From: Promicromonospora sukumoe
Lineage (GTDB): Bacteria; Actinomycetota; Actinomycetes; Actinomycetales; Cellulomonadaceae
NCBI RefSeq assembly: GCF_014137995.1
Contig: NZ_JACGWV010000001.1
Coordinates: 1,054,001-1,118,000, forward strand
Direction: 5' to 3'
DNA: 64,000 nt
In this document: piece by piece, positions 24,742 through 33,068 of the stretch
How positions within the stretch are numbered: the first letter of the stretch is position 1
Layout of the letters: each line of letters begins with the position of its first letter
Translations under genes and position numbers: made by a program
The notes under the pieces: generated by a model
Database searches by the model: none
Told to the model about the DNA's origin: nothing
Seen by the model: the letters and a program-made list of their open reading frames with translations, nothing else

Positions 24742-24748
24742 CGCCGCC

Positions 24749-26131
24749 ATGGCACTGGGCGGGGCGGGATCTGCGAGGCCCGGAGGTGGGCCCGGACCCG
24801 AGGCGCGCCCCTCCGGGCTGGACGGCCCCATCTCCGTGCTCCTGGTCGAGGACGACGACGCCGACGCGTTCCTCGTGAGCGAGCTGCTCGCCGACGCCGA
24901 CGTGGAGTCCGACCTGCGCGCCGACCTGCACCGCGCCCGCTCCGTGGACGAGGCCCTGAACATCCTGTCCATGGTCTCGGTGGACTGCCTGCTGCTCGAC
25001 CTGGGCCTGCCCGACGCCGAGGGGCTGGGCGCCCTGCGCCGCATCATCGACGGCATCGAGGTGCTGCCCGTGCAGCCCGCCGTCGTCGTGCTGACCGGCA
25101 ACACGTCGCACGACCTGGGCTCCGCCGCCGTGGCCAACGGCGCCGACGACTACCTGGTCAAGGGCGAGGTGGACGGCGACGGCCTCGCCCGCTGCCTGCG
25201 CTACGCGACCCTGCGCCGGCGCTCCGCCGCCCAGCAGATCGCGCTGTTCCGCAGCGAGGTGCGCGCCGCCGAGACCACGCGGCTGGAGCGCGCGCTGCTG
25301 CCCAAGGAACTGGTCACCGACGCGCGGGTCTCCGTCATGGTCGGCTACCTGCCCGGCGGCAACGGCCTGCTCGGCGGCGACTTCTTCGACACGGTCGAGC
25401 GCCCCGACGGCACCCTCGTGACCGTCATCGGCGACGTCGCCGGGCACGGCCCCGACGAGGCCGCCCTCGGCGCCGCGATGCGCACCGCGTGGCGCACCCT
25501 CGTGCTCGCCGACACGCCCGCCGACGACGTGCTGCCCCTGCTGGAGCGCGTGCTCCTGGCGGAACGCGGCCGGCCCGAGGTGTTCGTCACCATCTGCCAG
25601 GCCGTGATCTCGCCCGACCGAGCGCACATGGACGTCTACCTCGCCGGGCACCTGCCGCCGCTGCTCGTCGTGCCGCAGAAGCCGGCCGGCCGGTCCGCGC
25701 CCGTCACCCACCAGTGCGAGGAGCTGCCCTCCTCCGACCGCGGCCGCGCCCTCGGCATCCCCGTCGAGGGCACCTGGACGGCGCACCGCGTCCGCCTGCC
25801 CGAGGTGTGGACCGCCGTGCTCTACACGGACGGGCTCGTCGAGGCCGCCGTCGGCGCCGACCCCGGAGGGACGCCCGTCCTGCCGCCCAGCGCCCACGGA
25901 CGCATGCCCCGCCTCGGCGCGCACGGCCTGCGCAGCGTCGTCGAGCACGAGATGGACCAGGGCACCGAGGAGGTCGTGACCCGCGTGCTGCGCCGGGTGC
26001 GTGCCTTGCACGGCGGCCCCCTGGTCGACGACGCCGCGCTGCTCTTCGTCGGCTGGGCCGGCGCGGGCGCCACCGAACCGGGCGAACGCACCTCGACCCT
26101 GGCCGACTCGGTGGAGTGGTCGCGGGCATGA
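24749..26131 (+). CDS. Response regulator with PP2C/SpoIIE phosphatase output
   Basis: 460 residues: a receiver domain (about 27-150; acidic EDDDAD, phospho-acceptor D84 in LLLDLGLPD, conserved Lys in DDYLVKGEV), a linker helix, and a SpoIIE/PP2C-type Ser/Thr phosphatase (about 200-450; LGGDFFDTVERPDGTLV, IGDVAGHGPDEAALGAAM, LYTDGLVEA, DDAALLFVGW). It would couple phosphorylation by a sensor kinase to dephosphorylation of an anti-sigma-factor antagonist. The stop overlaps the histidine kinase start (ATGA), so both belong to one signalling operon. No STAS or RsbW partner gene is nearby. Confidence 0.93.
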   Translation: MALGGAGSARPGGGPGPEARPSGLDGPISVLLVEDDDADAFLVSELLADADVESDLRADLHRARSVDEALNILSMVSVDCLLLDLGLPDAEGLGALRRIIDGIEVLPVQPAVVVLTGNTSHDLGSAAVANGADDYLVKGEVDGDGLARCLRYATLRRRSAAQQIALFRSEVRAAETTRLERALLPKELVTDARVSVMVGYLPGGNGLLGGDFFDTVERPDGTLVTVIGDVAGHGPDEAALGAAMRTAWRTLVLADTPADDVLPLLERVLLAERGRPEVFVTICQAVISPDRAHMDVYLAGHLPPLLVVPQKPAGRSAPVTHQCEELPSSDRGRALGIPVEGTWTAHRVRLPEVWTAVLYTDGLVEAAVGADPGGTPVLPPSAHGRMPRLGAHGLRSVVEHEMDQGTEEVVTRVLRRVRALHGGPLVDDAALLFVGWAGAGATEPGERTSTLADSVEWSRA

Positions 26132-27777
26132 CGCTGGTGCCGGACGAGCACCGTTTCACCGGTGTCTCCATGCGTCGCCGCCTCGCGCGGCTCCTGGGCG
26201 CCGTCGCGGCCATGCTCGTCCTCGCGCTCGCCGTCGCGGTGCTCGCGCTGGTCCAGTCCCGGGGCCTCGACGCCCGCGCCGACGGCCCCTACTACCGCGC
26301 CCTGGTCGACGGCGAACGGGCCTCCCTGGCCCTGGCCGACGCCGACTCGTCGCTGCGCGCCTACCGCGCGACGTGCGACGAGGCCGCGCTGGAGCCCTGG
26401 ACGCGCGCCGTCGGGTCGAGCGGCCGGATCATGCTCCTGGCCGACGTCGAGCGGCGGGCGCTGGCGAAGGACGCCGAGGTCGCGCAGGCCTACGAGGAGG
26501 CCGTGCGGCTCACGGACCGGTGGTTCGACGAGTACGCCGAGCCGGTGGTCGCGGCCGTCGAGGCGGCGCCCGCCGGGCAGATGGACTGCCGCATGGCGCT
26601 GCTGGCCACGGCCCCGCCCAGCGCGGAGGGCGACGCCCTGTACGACGCGGCCAACACCGCCGTCGTCCGGTACCTGGCCGAGCTGGGGGCGCAGCGCGAC
26701 GCGATCGTGGAGACCCGCACCGTCTGGGAGCGGCTGCTGCTCGGGGCGGTCGCGACGCTCGTGCTCGTCGTCGTGCTGATGGGCACCATGATGTGGCTCG
26801 CCCTGGAGTCCTGGGTGATCCGGCCGCTGACCGAGCTGACGGCCGCCGTCCGCGTGGTGAGCAGCGGGGTGCTCGGGCGCGAGATCCGGCCCGCCGGCAC
26901 GGGCGAGGTGGCCCTGCTCGCCATGCACGTGGAGACGATGCGCCGCGAGCTGGTGCACCAGGTGGAGGAGATCCGGCTGTCGCACCAGGAGGTCGAGAAC
27001 GCGCACACCCTGCTCAGCGAGCAGGCGCGCGAGCTGGAGCGGTCCAACCGGGACCTGGAGCAGTTCGCGTACGTGGCCTCGCACGACCTCCAGGAGCCGC
27101 TGCGGAAGGTCGCGAGCTTCACGCAGCTCCTGCAGAAGCGGTACGGCGGGACGCTCGACGAGCGCGCCGACCAGTACATCGAGTTCGCCGTGGACGGCGC
27201 CAAGCGCATGCAGCGGCTCATCCAGGACCTCCTGAGCTTCTCGCGCGTGGGGCGCACGGGCGTGCCGCGCGAGGACGTGGAGCTGGAGGGCGTGCTCACC
27301 GCCGCGCTGTCGGAGCTGTCCGAGCGGATCGAGGAGTCGGGCGCCGAGATCGTGCACGACCCGATGCCCGTCGTGCACGGCGAGCGGGCGCTGCTCCAGC
27401 AGATCTTCGTGAACCTGATCGGCAACTCGGTCAAGTTCCGCGACCCGGAGCGGACGCCGAACGTGCGGATCGAGGTGCGCAGCATGCGGGCGCACTGGGA
27501 GATCTCCGTGGTGGACAACGGGATCGGCATCGACGCCCAGTACGCGGAGCGGGTGTTCGTCATCTTCCAGCGGCTGCACTCGCGCGAGCAGTACGCGGGC
27601 ACCGGCATCGGCCTCTCGCTGGTCAAACGCATCGTGGAGTACCACAAGGGCCGCATCTGGATCGAGCCCGCCGACGGCGGCGGCACGATCGTGCGGTTCA
27701 CGCTGGCGCGGCGCCAGGGCCAACCTGGTACGGGGCGCCTTTCGACCGAACGCGCGCAGTCGACTACGCTTCAATGA
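26128..27777 (+). CDS. Membrane sensor histidine kinase
   Basis: 549 residues: a first transmembrane helix (about 18-40), a CHASE3-like helical sensor outside the membrane (about 41-205), a second helix (about 208-232), HAMP (WVIRPLTELTAAVRVVSSG), a coiled coil (QEVENAHTLLSEQARELERS), HisKA with phospho-acceptor H319 in YVASHDLQEPLRK, and a HATPase domain (NLIGNSVKF, DNGIGID, GTGIGLSLV). The HisKA sequence is of the bacteriophytochrome-associated type that pairs with Rcp1-like regulators, one of which is encoded next. ATG 26128 overlaps the upstream stop by four bases. Confidence 0.94.
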   Translation: MTLVPDEHRFTGVSMRRRLARLLGAVAAMLVLALAVAVLALVQSRGLDARADGPYYRALVDGERASLALADADSSLRAYRATCDEAALEPWTRAVGSSGRIMLLADVERRALAKDAEVAQAYEEAVRLTDRWFDEYAEPVVAAVEAAPAGQMDCRMALLATAPPSAEGDALYDAANTAVVRYLAELGAQRDAIVETRTVWERLLLGAVATLVLVVVLMGTMMWLALESWVIRPLTELTAAVRVVSSGVLGREIRPAGTGEVALLAMHVETMRRELVHQVEEIRLSHQEVENAHTLLSEQARELERSNRDLEQFAYVASHDLQEPLRKVASFTQLLQKRYGGTLDERADQYIEFAVDGAKRMQRLIQDLLSFSRVGRTGVPREDVELEGVLTAALSELSERIEESGAEIVHDPMPVVHGERALLQQIFVNLIGNSVKFRDPERTPNVRIEVRSMRAHWEISVVDNGIGIDAQYAERVFVIFQRLHSREQYAGTGIGLSLVKRIVEYHKGRIWIEPADGGGTIVRFTLARRQGQPGTGRLSTERAQSTTLQ

Positions 27778-27856
27778 TGCGGCCTGACCAGGGCCGACGA
27801 CGGGTCGCGAGGAAGGGGCCCGCCGGTGAGGACTCCATGGGACAGGTACGGGCCGG

Positions 27857-28303
27857 GTGGTCAACGTGAGCGGTCAGAAGGTGATGGAGATCCTCCTCGT
27901 GGAGGACGATCCGGGTGACGTGCTGATGACCCGGGAGGCGTTCGAGGACCATCGCGTCCCGAACAACGTCTCCGTCGTGGGCGACGGCGTGAGCGCGCTG
28001 GAGTTCCTGCGCAAGCAGGGGCAGTACGCCACGGTGCCGACCCCCGACCTGGTGCTGCTCGACCTCAACCTCCCGAAGATGGACGGCCTCGAGGTGCTCG
28101 CGGTCGCCAAGGGCGACCCCATGCTGCGGCACATCCCGGTCGTGGTGCTCACCACGTCGGACGCCCAGGAGGACGTGGTCGGCTCGTACTCGCTGCACGC
28201 CAACGCGTACGTGACCAAGCCGGTGGACTTCGACCGGTTCATCGACGTGGTGCGCCGGATCGACGACTTCTTCGTGTCCGTCGTGCGCCTGCCCGGCCGC
28301 TGA
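27857..28303 (+). CDS. Single-domain Rcp1-like response regulator
   Basis: 148 residues, a receiver domain with no output: VEDDPGDVLMTREAF, phospho-acceptor D69 in LVLLDLNLPKMDG, TTSDAQEDV and the conserved Lys in YVTKPVDFDRF. The DPGD form after the acidic pair is typical of Rcp1-type partners of phytochrome-like kinases. Start at GTG 27857 is uncertain; ATG 27884 (just before EILLVEDD) with AGAAGG upstream is equally good. It is the third gene of the REC-phosphatase/kinase set, 79 bases downstream, and may shuttle phosphate between kinase and phosphatase-regulator (inference). Confidence 0.93.
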   Translation: MVNVSGQKVMEILLVEDDPGDVLMTREAFEDHRVPNNVSVVGDGVSALEFLRKQGQYATVPTPDLVLLDLNLPKMDGLEVLAVAKGDPMLRHIPVVVLTTSDAQEDVVGSYSLHANAYVTKPVDFDRFIDVVRRIDDFFVSVVRLPGR

Positions 28304-28429
28304 TCCGAAACTCGCTCACGACGCTCAGGGCGTAACGGGAAGACACCCGGGCGTCCTGACGTTGGACCAGAGCAGACACCCCTTCTGATCGGGTGTTCGG
28401 CAGTACTCCGGACGAGCGAGGGAGCGCAC

Positions 28430-29359
28430 GTGCTTGACCCCCAGGGCATCTACGACGTCGACGAAGCAGCGGTCGAGCGCACGCTGGGTCGCAGCGTGCC
28501 CGGCAGCTCCGACGGACCCGTCCTCCTGCACGCCGTCCGCGGGTTCGTGGACGCGGGCAGCGCCGGCGACCTCGCCGTCGAGCACCTGATCGACGAGTTC
28601 CGCGTGGAGCGTCTCGTGACGTTCGACGTGGACCAGCTGCTGGACTACCGCTCCAAGCGGGCGACGATGACTTTCGACTCCGACCGGTGGGCCGACTACC
28701 AGGCCCCCTACCTCGCCGTCGACCACCTGACCGACGCCGAGGGCACCGGCTTCCTGCTGCTGCACGGCGCCGAGCCGGACCTGCAGTGGGAACGCGTGGT
28801 GGCCGGGCTGATCCAGCTCGTCGACCGGTTCGGCGTGAGCCTCGTGGTCGGCATCCAGGGCATCCCCATGGGGCTGCCGCACACCCGACCCCTGTCGCTG
28901 ACGGCGCACGCCACCCGGCCCGGGCTCGTGGACGACTACACGTCGTGGTTCGGCAGCGTGAAGGTGCCGGGCTCCCTGGCCGCCCTGCTGGAGTACCGGC
29001 TCGGCGAGACGGGGCACGACGCGCTCGGCTTCACCGTGCACGTGCCGCACTACCTCGCGCAGTCGCAGTACCCGCCGGCCACGGTGGTCGCGCTGCACCA
29101 CACGGAGCGCGCGACCGGGCTGGACCTGGCGATCCCCGCACTCGAGGAGGCCGCCACCGACGCCAAGATCGAGGTGGAGAAGCAGGTCGCCGAGTCGACC
29201 GAGATCGCCGCCGTCGTGAAGGCGCTGGAGGAGCAGTACGACGCGTTCGCGCGGTCGATCGGCCGCCCGAGCCTGCTGGCGGAGACCACGCCGATCCCGA
29301 GCGCCGAGGAGCTGGGGGCGGAGTTCGAACGCTTCCTCGCCCAGCAGAACGGCGACTGA
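28430..29359 (+). CDS. PAC2-family protein (proteasome assembly chaperone-like)
   Basis: 309-residue actinobacterial PAC2-family protein: PVLLHAVRGFVDAGSAGDLAVEHLIDEF (abridged) at the N-terminus, a central FLLLHGAEPDLQWERV strand-helix, VGIQGIPMGLPHTRP, and a C-terminal helical region with a coiled coil (KIEVEKQVAESTEIAAVV). Archaeal and eukaryotic relatives help to assemble proteasomes; the role in actinobacteria is not established. GTG 28430 has GAGGGAG 6-8 bases upstream. It appears monocistronic, 127 bases downstream of the Rcp1-like gene. Confidence 0.88.
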   Translation: MLDPQGIYDVDEAAVERTLGRSVPGSSDGPVLLHAVRGFVDAGSAGDLAVEHLIDEFRVERLVTFDVDQLLDYRSKRATMTFDSDRWADYQAPYLAVDHLTDAEGTGFLLLHGAEPDLQWERVVAGLIQLVDRFGVSLVVGIQGIPMGLPHTRPLSLTAHATRPGLVDDYTSWFGSVKVPGSLAALLEYRLGETGHDALGFTVHVPHYLAQSQYPPATVVALHHTERATGLDLAIPALEEAATDAKIEVEKQVAESTEIAAVVKALEEQYDAFARSIGRPSLLAETTPIPSAEELGAEFERFLAQQNGD

Positions 29360-29669
29360 GCCGAAGGCGTAGCGCAGGGTGCGGGCTGAGGAACGAGGCA
29401 CGCGCCAGGAGCGGAGCCGCAGGCTCAGCCGCCCGAAAACGGGGTCTGAGCAGGGTTTGCGGGTAATTCCTCGGCCCGGTGTGTCATAGCTGCGGCATAA
29501 ATGTGCGTGTTCCATGGCACATTTGAGTGGTCCATGCCACACTGGCGCACGTTGCAGTGACGTACCAAGGCCACGTCCGGCGTGTCGTGAGCAAGTCGGG
29601 AAAGCATTGCGGCACGGGGGCGGGCAACGGGCTCGCCGTCGGATCCCGGACGGAAGGTCGAAGGACAGC
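29360..29669 (+). promoter_or_regulatory. 310-base region upstream of the cold-shock gene
   Basis: No coding frame is credible. The 3' half is less GC-rich and probably holds the csp promoter and a long 5' untranslated leader, as is common for cold-shock genes. Two similar palindromic 14-mers, TGTTCCATGGCACA (29508-29521) and TGGTCCATGCCACA (29528-29541), are exactly 20 bases apart, that is, two helical turns. GCATAAAT at 29495-29502 could be part of a -10 box. Function is inferred. Confidence 0.45.
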
Positions 29670-29873
29670 ATGGCGCAGGGTTCTGTGAAGTGGTTCAACG
29701 CGGAAAAGGGCTTCGGGTTCATCGCCCAGGACGGCGGCGGCGCTGACGTCTTCGTCCACTACTCCGCAATCCAGTCCAACGGGTACCGGTCTCTCGAGGA
29801 GGCCCAGCGGGTCGAGTTCGAGATCACGCAGGGTCCCAAGGGGCCGCAGGCGGAAGCAGTCGTTCCGCTCTGA
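29670..29873 (+). CDS. cspA: Cold-shock domain protein
   Basis: 67-residue single OB-fold RNA chaperone. RNP1 is KGFGFI and RNP2 is [18 protein letters not shown] and GPQAEAV are classic. It binds single-stranded RNA or DNA and melts secondary structure. ATG 29670 has GAAGGA 5-8 bases before it. A strong terminator follows at once, so it is monocistronic. Confidence 0.97.
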   Translation: MAQGSVKWFNAEKGFGFIAQDGGGADVFVHYSAIQSNGYRSLEEAQRVEFEITQGPKGPQAEAVVPL

Positions 29874-29886
29874 GGTAACTCGTGAG

Positions 29887-29922
29887 AAGGCCGCGCTCCC
29901 TCCGGGGAGCGTGGCCTTTTTC
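29887..29922. terminator. Intrinsic terminator after the cold-shock gene
   Basis: 14-base-pair stem (AAGGCCGCGCTCCC at 29887-29900 against 29905-29918, one G-U pair), a 4-base loop TCCG and a T5 run at 29917-29921. A textbook rho-independent terminator. Confidence 0.88.
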
Positions 29923-29946
29923 GCGCCCTCGCCCCACCCGCGAGCG

Positions 29947-29994
29947 ACGTGTCAGACGTACAGGTCCCCCGGGGGACCTGTACGTCTGACACGT
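29947..29994. terminator. 48-bp perfect loopless palindrome
   Basis: Perfect inverted repeat centred between 29970 and 29971 (core GGTCCCCCGGGGGACC; left arm begins ACGTGTCAGACGTAC). It lies between the convergent cold-shock and spermidine-synthase-like genes, just past the cspA terminator, so it probably terminates the leftward transcript or insulates both. Confidence 0.5.
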
Positions 29995-30006
29995 GCGGGG
30001 GTGTGG

Positions 30007-31023
30007 TCAGGCCGGGGCGGCGGTTTCCAGCGGGGCGGCCGTGCCGGCGAACGCCGCGGCGTCGTCGCCCGCCAGGAGCGTGGCCGGCACCGCCAGGGCG
30101 CGCAGGGCGCGCCCCAGGCGCGCGTCACGCAGGTCCGGCTGCCCGACGTCGCTGCCTGCCTGCCCGGGCGCCTGCGGGCCGTCCTGGGCGCCCTTCTGCG
30201 TGGCCCGCGGGTCGTCGTCCCGGGCGTCACCCGGGTCGGCGCCCCCGACGTCGTCCCCCGGCCCGTCCTCGGGCACCTCGCGGACGGCGGCGAGCACCAG
30301 GTTGCCGTAGCGGCGTCCCTTGAGGATCGCGGGCTCGGCGACGGCGGCCAGTCGGCCCTGTGCCGCGGCACCCGGCCCGAACGCCTCGGCGAGGCTCGCG
30401 ACCTCACGGCGCGCGGTGGTCAGCGGCGGCCGGTCGGCGCAGTTGACCAGGAGGATGCCGCCGGGCCGCAGCACCCGGTGGGCCTCGGCGGCGAAGCCCG
30501 TGCCCACGAGGTGCGCGGGCGTGCGGTCGCCCGCGAAGACGTCGCGGACCACCACGTCGTACGAGGCGTCGCGGGCGGAGGCGAGGGCGCGCCCGGCGTC
30601 GTCGGCGCGCAGGCGCAGCAGGGGCGAGCGCGGCAGGGCGAACCACTCGCGGACGAGCTCCAGGAGGCGGGGGTCGAGGTCGACGCCGAGCTGGCGGGAG
30701 CCGGGCCGCTCGTGCTCCACGTGCCGGGCGAAGGCGCTGCCGGCCGCGCCGAGGTGCAGCACCCGCAGCGGCCCGGGCGGCAGGAGCGCCACGAACGCTG
30801 CCATCTGCTGCATGTACTCGAAGTCGAGAAAACCGGGGTCGGCGAGGTCGAGGCTGGAGCTCGGCACGCCGTTGACGTGCAGCGTCACCCGCTGCGGGAA
30901 GTCAGGGTCGCGCACCACCTCGGCGGTGCCGGTGCTGATCGGCACGGGGCCGACGGGCAGCTCGGCGGGGAGTGTCAGTGGTGCGGAGGAGGATGGGCGG
31001 CGTCGGGCGGAGCGGCGGGCCAT
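30007..31023 (-). CDS. Spermidine-synthase-like methyltransferase-fold protein
   Basis: 338 residues with a Rossmann core like spermidine synthase: FLDFEYMQQMAAF, VLHLGAAGSAFARHV (AdoMet-type glycine loop), GVDLDPRLLELVREWF, YDVVVRDVFAGDRTPAHLVG and HRVLRPGGILLVN. The catalytic Asp and polyamine-binding residues of true SpeE are not clearly kept, so the product is unknown. A low-complexity acidic stretch (about residues 245-285; GDDVGGADPGDARDDDPRA) interrupts the C-terminal part. ATG 31023 was chosen; the 91 bases up to the HEPN gene hold the SOS promoter. Confidence 0.7.
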   Translation of the reverse strand: MARRSARRRPSSSAPLTLPAELPVGPVPISTGTAEVVRDPDFPQRVTLHVNGVPSSSLDLADPGFLDFEYMQQMAAFVALLPPGPLRVLHLGAAGSAFARHVEHERPGSRQLGVDLDPRLLELVREWFALPRSPLLRLRADDAGRALASARDASYDVVVRDVFAGDRTPAHLVGTGFAAEAHRVLRPGGILLVNCADRPPLTTARREVASLAEAFGPGAAAQGRLAAVAEPAILKGRRYGNLVLAAVREVPEDGPGDDVGGADPGDARDDDPRATQKGAQDGPQAPGQAGSDVGQPDLRDARLGRALRALAVPATLLAGDDAAAFAGTAAPLETAAPA

Positions 31024-31054
31024 GAGGACAGTGTCCCCCGGACCCGCGGCCCGC

Positions 31055-31083
31055 TTGACAGGATAGAACGTATGTTCGATAGT
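31055..31083 (+). promoter_or_regulatory. SOS (LexA) box within a sigma-70-type promoter
   Basis: TTGACA (31055-31060), 17 bases, then GATAGT (31078-31083) form a good promoter. Between and overlapping them lies TAGAACGTATGTTCGA (31064-31079), which matches the actinobacterial LexA consensus TCGAAC-N4-GTTCGA at all but one base. LexA bound here would block polymerase. It controls the HEPN gene and, most likely, dinB. Confidence 0.88.
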
Positions 31084-31114
31084 GTCGCACAAGGGGTTCG
31101 ATCGGAGGTTCGAG

Positions 31115-31591
31115 ATGGGCAGCATGCAGTCTCAGAGCGGTCGGGACGTGGTCTCGGCACGGATGCTCGTGCCGCGCGCCGTCCCGCCGGGTGTCAGCGC
31201 GCTGCTGCGCAAGGCGGACGCGGAGCTCGCCGAGGCCGCGCGTGCGGCCGACCCGGGCGACCGGTTCGTGCACGCGCACCTCGCGGCCATCCGGTCGGCC
31301 GCCGCCATCGTGGCGCTGCGCGGCCGCCCGTCGGCGCGTTCCGGCGCGCGGACGGTGTGGGACATGCTCGCGCACGCCGAGCCGGACCTCGCGGCCTGGT
31401 CGGGCTACTTCGCCTCCGGCGCGCCCCTGCGGGCAGCCGTGGACGCCGGCCGACCGGAGCAGGTCGAGGCCGCGCGTGCGGACGAGCTGCTCGCGTGCGC
31501 CGAGGACTTCCGGGACGAGGTGGCCATGCTCGTGGACCCGCAGACGGGTTTCGCGACGCAGCGCCTCACCCTGGTGCCCGAGGCGTCGTGA
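31115..31591 (+). CDS. SAV_6107-family HEPN protein
   Basis: 158 residues, mostly helical: GVSALLRKADAELAEAARA, DRFVHAHLAAIRSAAAIVALRGRP, then WDMLAHAEPDLAAWSGYFAS. It matches the SAV_6107-like HEPN group commonly found next to DNA polymerase IV in actinobacteria. The canonical HEPN RNase motif (R-x4-6-H) could only be RFVHAH, so nuclease activity is unproven. ATG 31115 has GGAGG 7 bases upstream. An SOS box in its promoter and the dinB gene 129 bases downstream suggest a DNA-damage role. Confidence 0.78.
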   Translation: MGSMQSQSGRDVVSARMLVPRAVPPGVSALLRKADAELAEAARAADPGDRFVHAHLAAIRSAAAIVALRGRPSARSGARTVWDMLAHAEPDLAAWSGYFASGAPLRAAVDAGRPEQVEAARADELLACAEDFRDEVAMLVDPQTGFATQRLTLVPEAS

Positions 31592-31720
31592 CCCGCCCCG
31601 CGCGGCGGGCGCGGACCGGCCCCCGGGCCGTGTGATCCTCGGGGCAGCGGTCCTTGAGTCAGTGATCCTCGCGGCACCGCACAGGCGAGTGCTGGACGAC
31701 AGCAGGAACGGAGCACGTCA

Positions 31721-32962
31721 GTGAGCAAGGGGCCGCGGTCAGCGGCGGCGAGACGCAACTGGGGGTCGGACGAGTCCGGCTGCTCCGTGCTGCACCTCGA
31801 CATGGACGCGTTCTTCGCGTCCTGCGAGCTGGCCCGGCGGCCGGAGCTGCGCGGGCTGCCCGTCATCGTCGGCGCGCAGGAGCGGGGCGTCGTGCTCGCC
31901 GCCACGTACGAGGCGCGGGCGTTCGGCGTCCGGTCCGCGATGCCGATGACGCGGGCGCGCGTGCTGTGCCCGCAGGCCGTCGTCGTGCGGCCCGACCACG
32001 ACCTGTACCGCGACGTGTCCCGCTCGGTCATGGGGATGCTGCACGAGGTCACGCCGCTGGTCGAGCAGATCAGCGTGGACGAGGCCTTCCTGGACGTGAG
32101 CGGTGCCCGACGGCGCCTGGGCCCGCCCACGGTGATCGGGGCCGCGCTGCGCCGCCGGATCGAGCGGGAGCACGGGGTGACGGCCTCGGTGGGCATCGCC
32201 CGGAACAAGTTCGTGGCGAAGCTGGCCTCCACGCACTCCAAGCCGGACGGTCTGATGCTCGTGCCGGTGTCCGCCACCGTCGACTTCCTGCACACGCTGC
32301 CCGTCGGGGCGCTGTGGGGCGTGGGGGAGAAGACCGAGAAGTCGCTCGCCGCCTGGGGGATCACCACGGTCGAGGAGCTGGCGAACACCGACCTGCCGAG
32401 CCTGCAGGCGGCCGTCGGCCGGGTCAGCGGCGCGCACCTGCACGACCTCGCGTGGGGCCGCGACCCGCGCCCCGTCGTGCCCGAGCACCACGAGCAGAGC
32501 ATCGGCGCCGAGACCACCTTCGGCACGGACCAGGACGACACCGAGACCGTGAACCGGCGGGTGCTGGAGCTGTCCGACCGGGTGGCGGCCCGGCTGCGGC
32601 ACCAGGGCGTCATGGCGCGCACGGTGTCGGTGAAGGTGCGCTCCAGCGACTTCGCGACATTCACCCGGTCACGCACGCTGGACGGTCCCACGGACGTCGC
32701 CCGGGAGATCTATCTCGTGGCGCGCGAGCTCGTCGCGGCGGTCGATCTGGGCGGCCTCCCGGTCCGGCTGGTGGGCGTACGGGGTGAAAACCTGCGTCAA
32801 CGTGACGGTTCCACCCAGCAGCTCACGCTGGAGGAAGCGGTCGACCCGCGCTCCGGGGCGCAGCGCGAGGCGGAGGTCGCGCTCGACGCGGTGCGTGAGA
32901 AGTTTGGGAAAACGGCGATCGACCTGGGTGTACACCGCAAGAACGGCACGCATCTTTACTGA
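31721..32962 (+). CDS. dinB: DNA polymerase IV
   Basis: Y-family translesion polymerase, 413 residues. Catalytic carboxylates are D27 (HLDMDAFFASCE) and the pair in SVDEAFLDVSG; helix-hairpin-helix and little-finger regions follow (GVGEKTEKSLAAWGI, HHEQSIGAETTFG). QQLTLEE near residue 365 may be the sliding-clamp peptide. GTG 31721 has GGAGC upstream. Expression should be SOS-inducible through the LexA box before the HEPN gene, if the 129-base gap has no promoter of its own. It performs error-prone bypass of minor-groove lesions. Confidence 0.95.
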   Translation: MSKGPRSAAARRNWGSDESGCSVLHLDMDAFFASCELARRPELRGLPVIVGAQERGVVLAATYEARAFGVRSAMPMTRARVLCPQAVVVRPDHDLYRDVSRSVMGMLHEVTPLVEQISVDEAFLDVSGARRRLGPPTVIGAALRRRIEREHGVTASVGIARNKFVAKLASTHSKPDGLMLVPVSATVDFLHTLPVGALWGVGEKTEKSLAAWGITTVEELANTDLPSLQAAVGRVSGAHLHDLAWGRDPRPVVPEHHEQSIGAETTFGTDQDDTETVNRRVLELSDRVAARLRHQGVMARTVSVKVRSSDFATFTRSRTLDGPTDVAREIYLVARELVAAVDLGGLPVRLVGVRGENLRQRDGSTQQLTLEEAVDPRSGAQREAEVALDAVREKFGKTAIDLGVHRKNGTHLY

Positions 32963-33068
32963 TCTGCCCCTATAGTCATGGGTATGCCCGGGATGTCGAC
33001 TACCAACGACGGCCGGGTCGTCCTATCCTGAGAGGGACACTGTTCCTTTGCGAGATCCGGGGGTCTCG

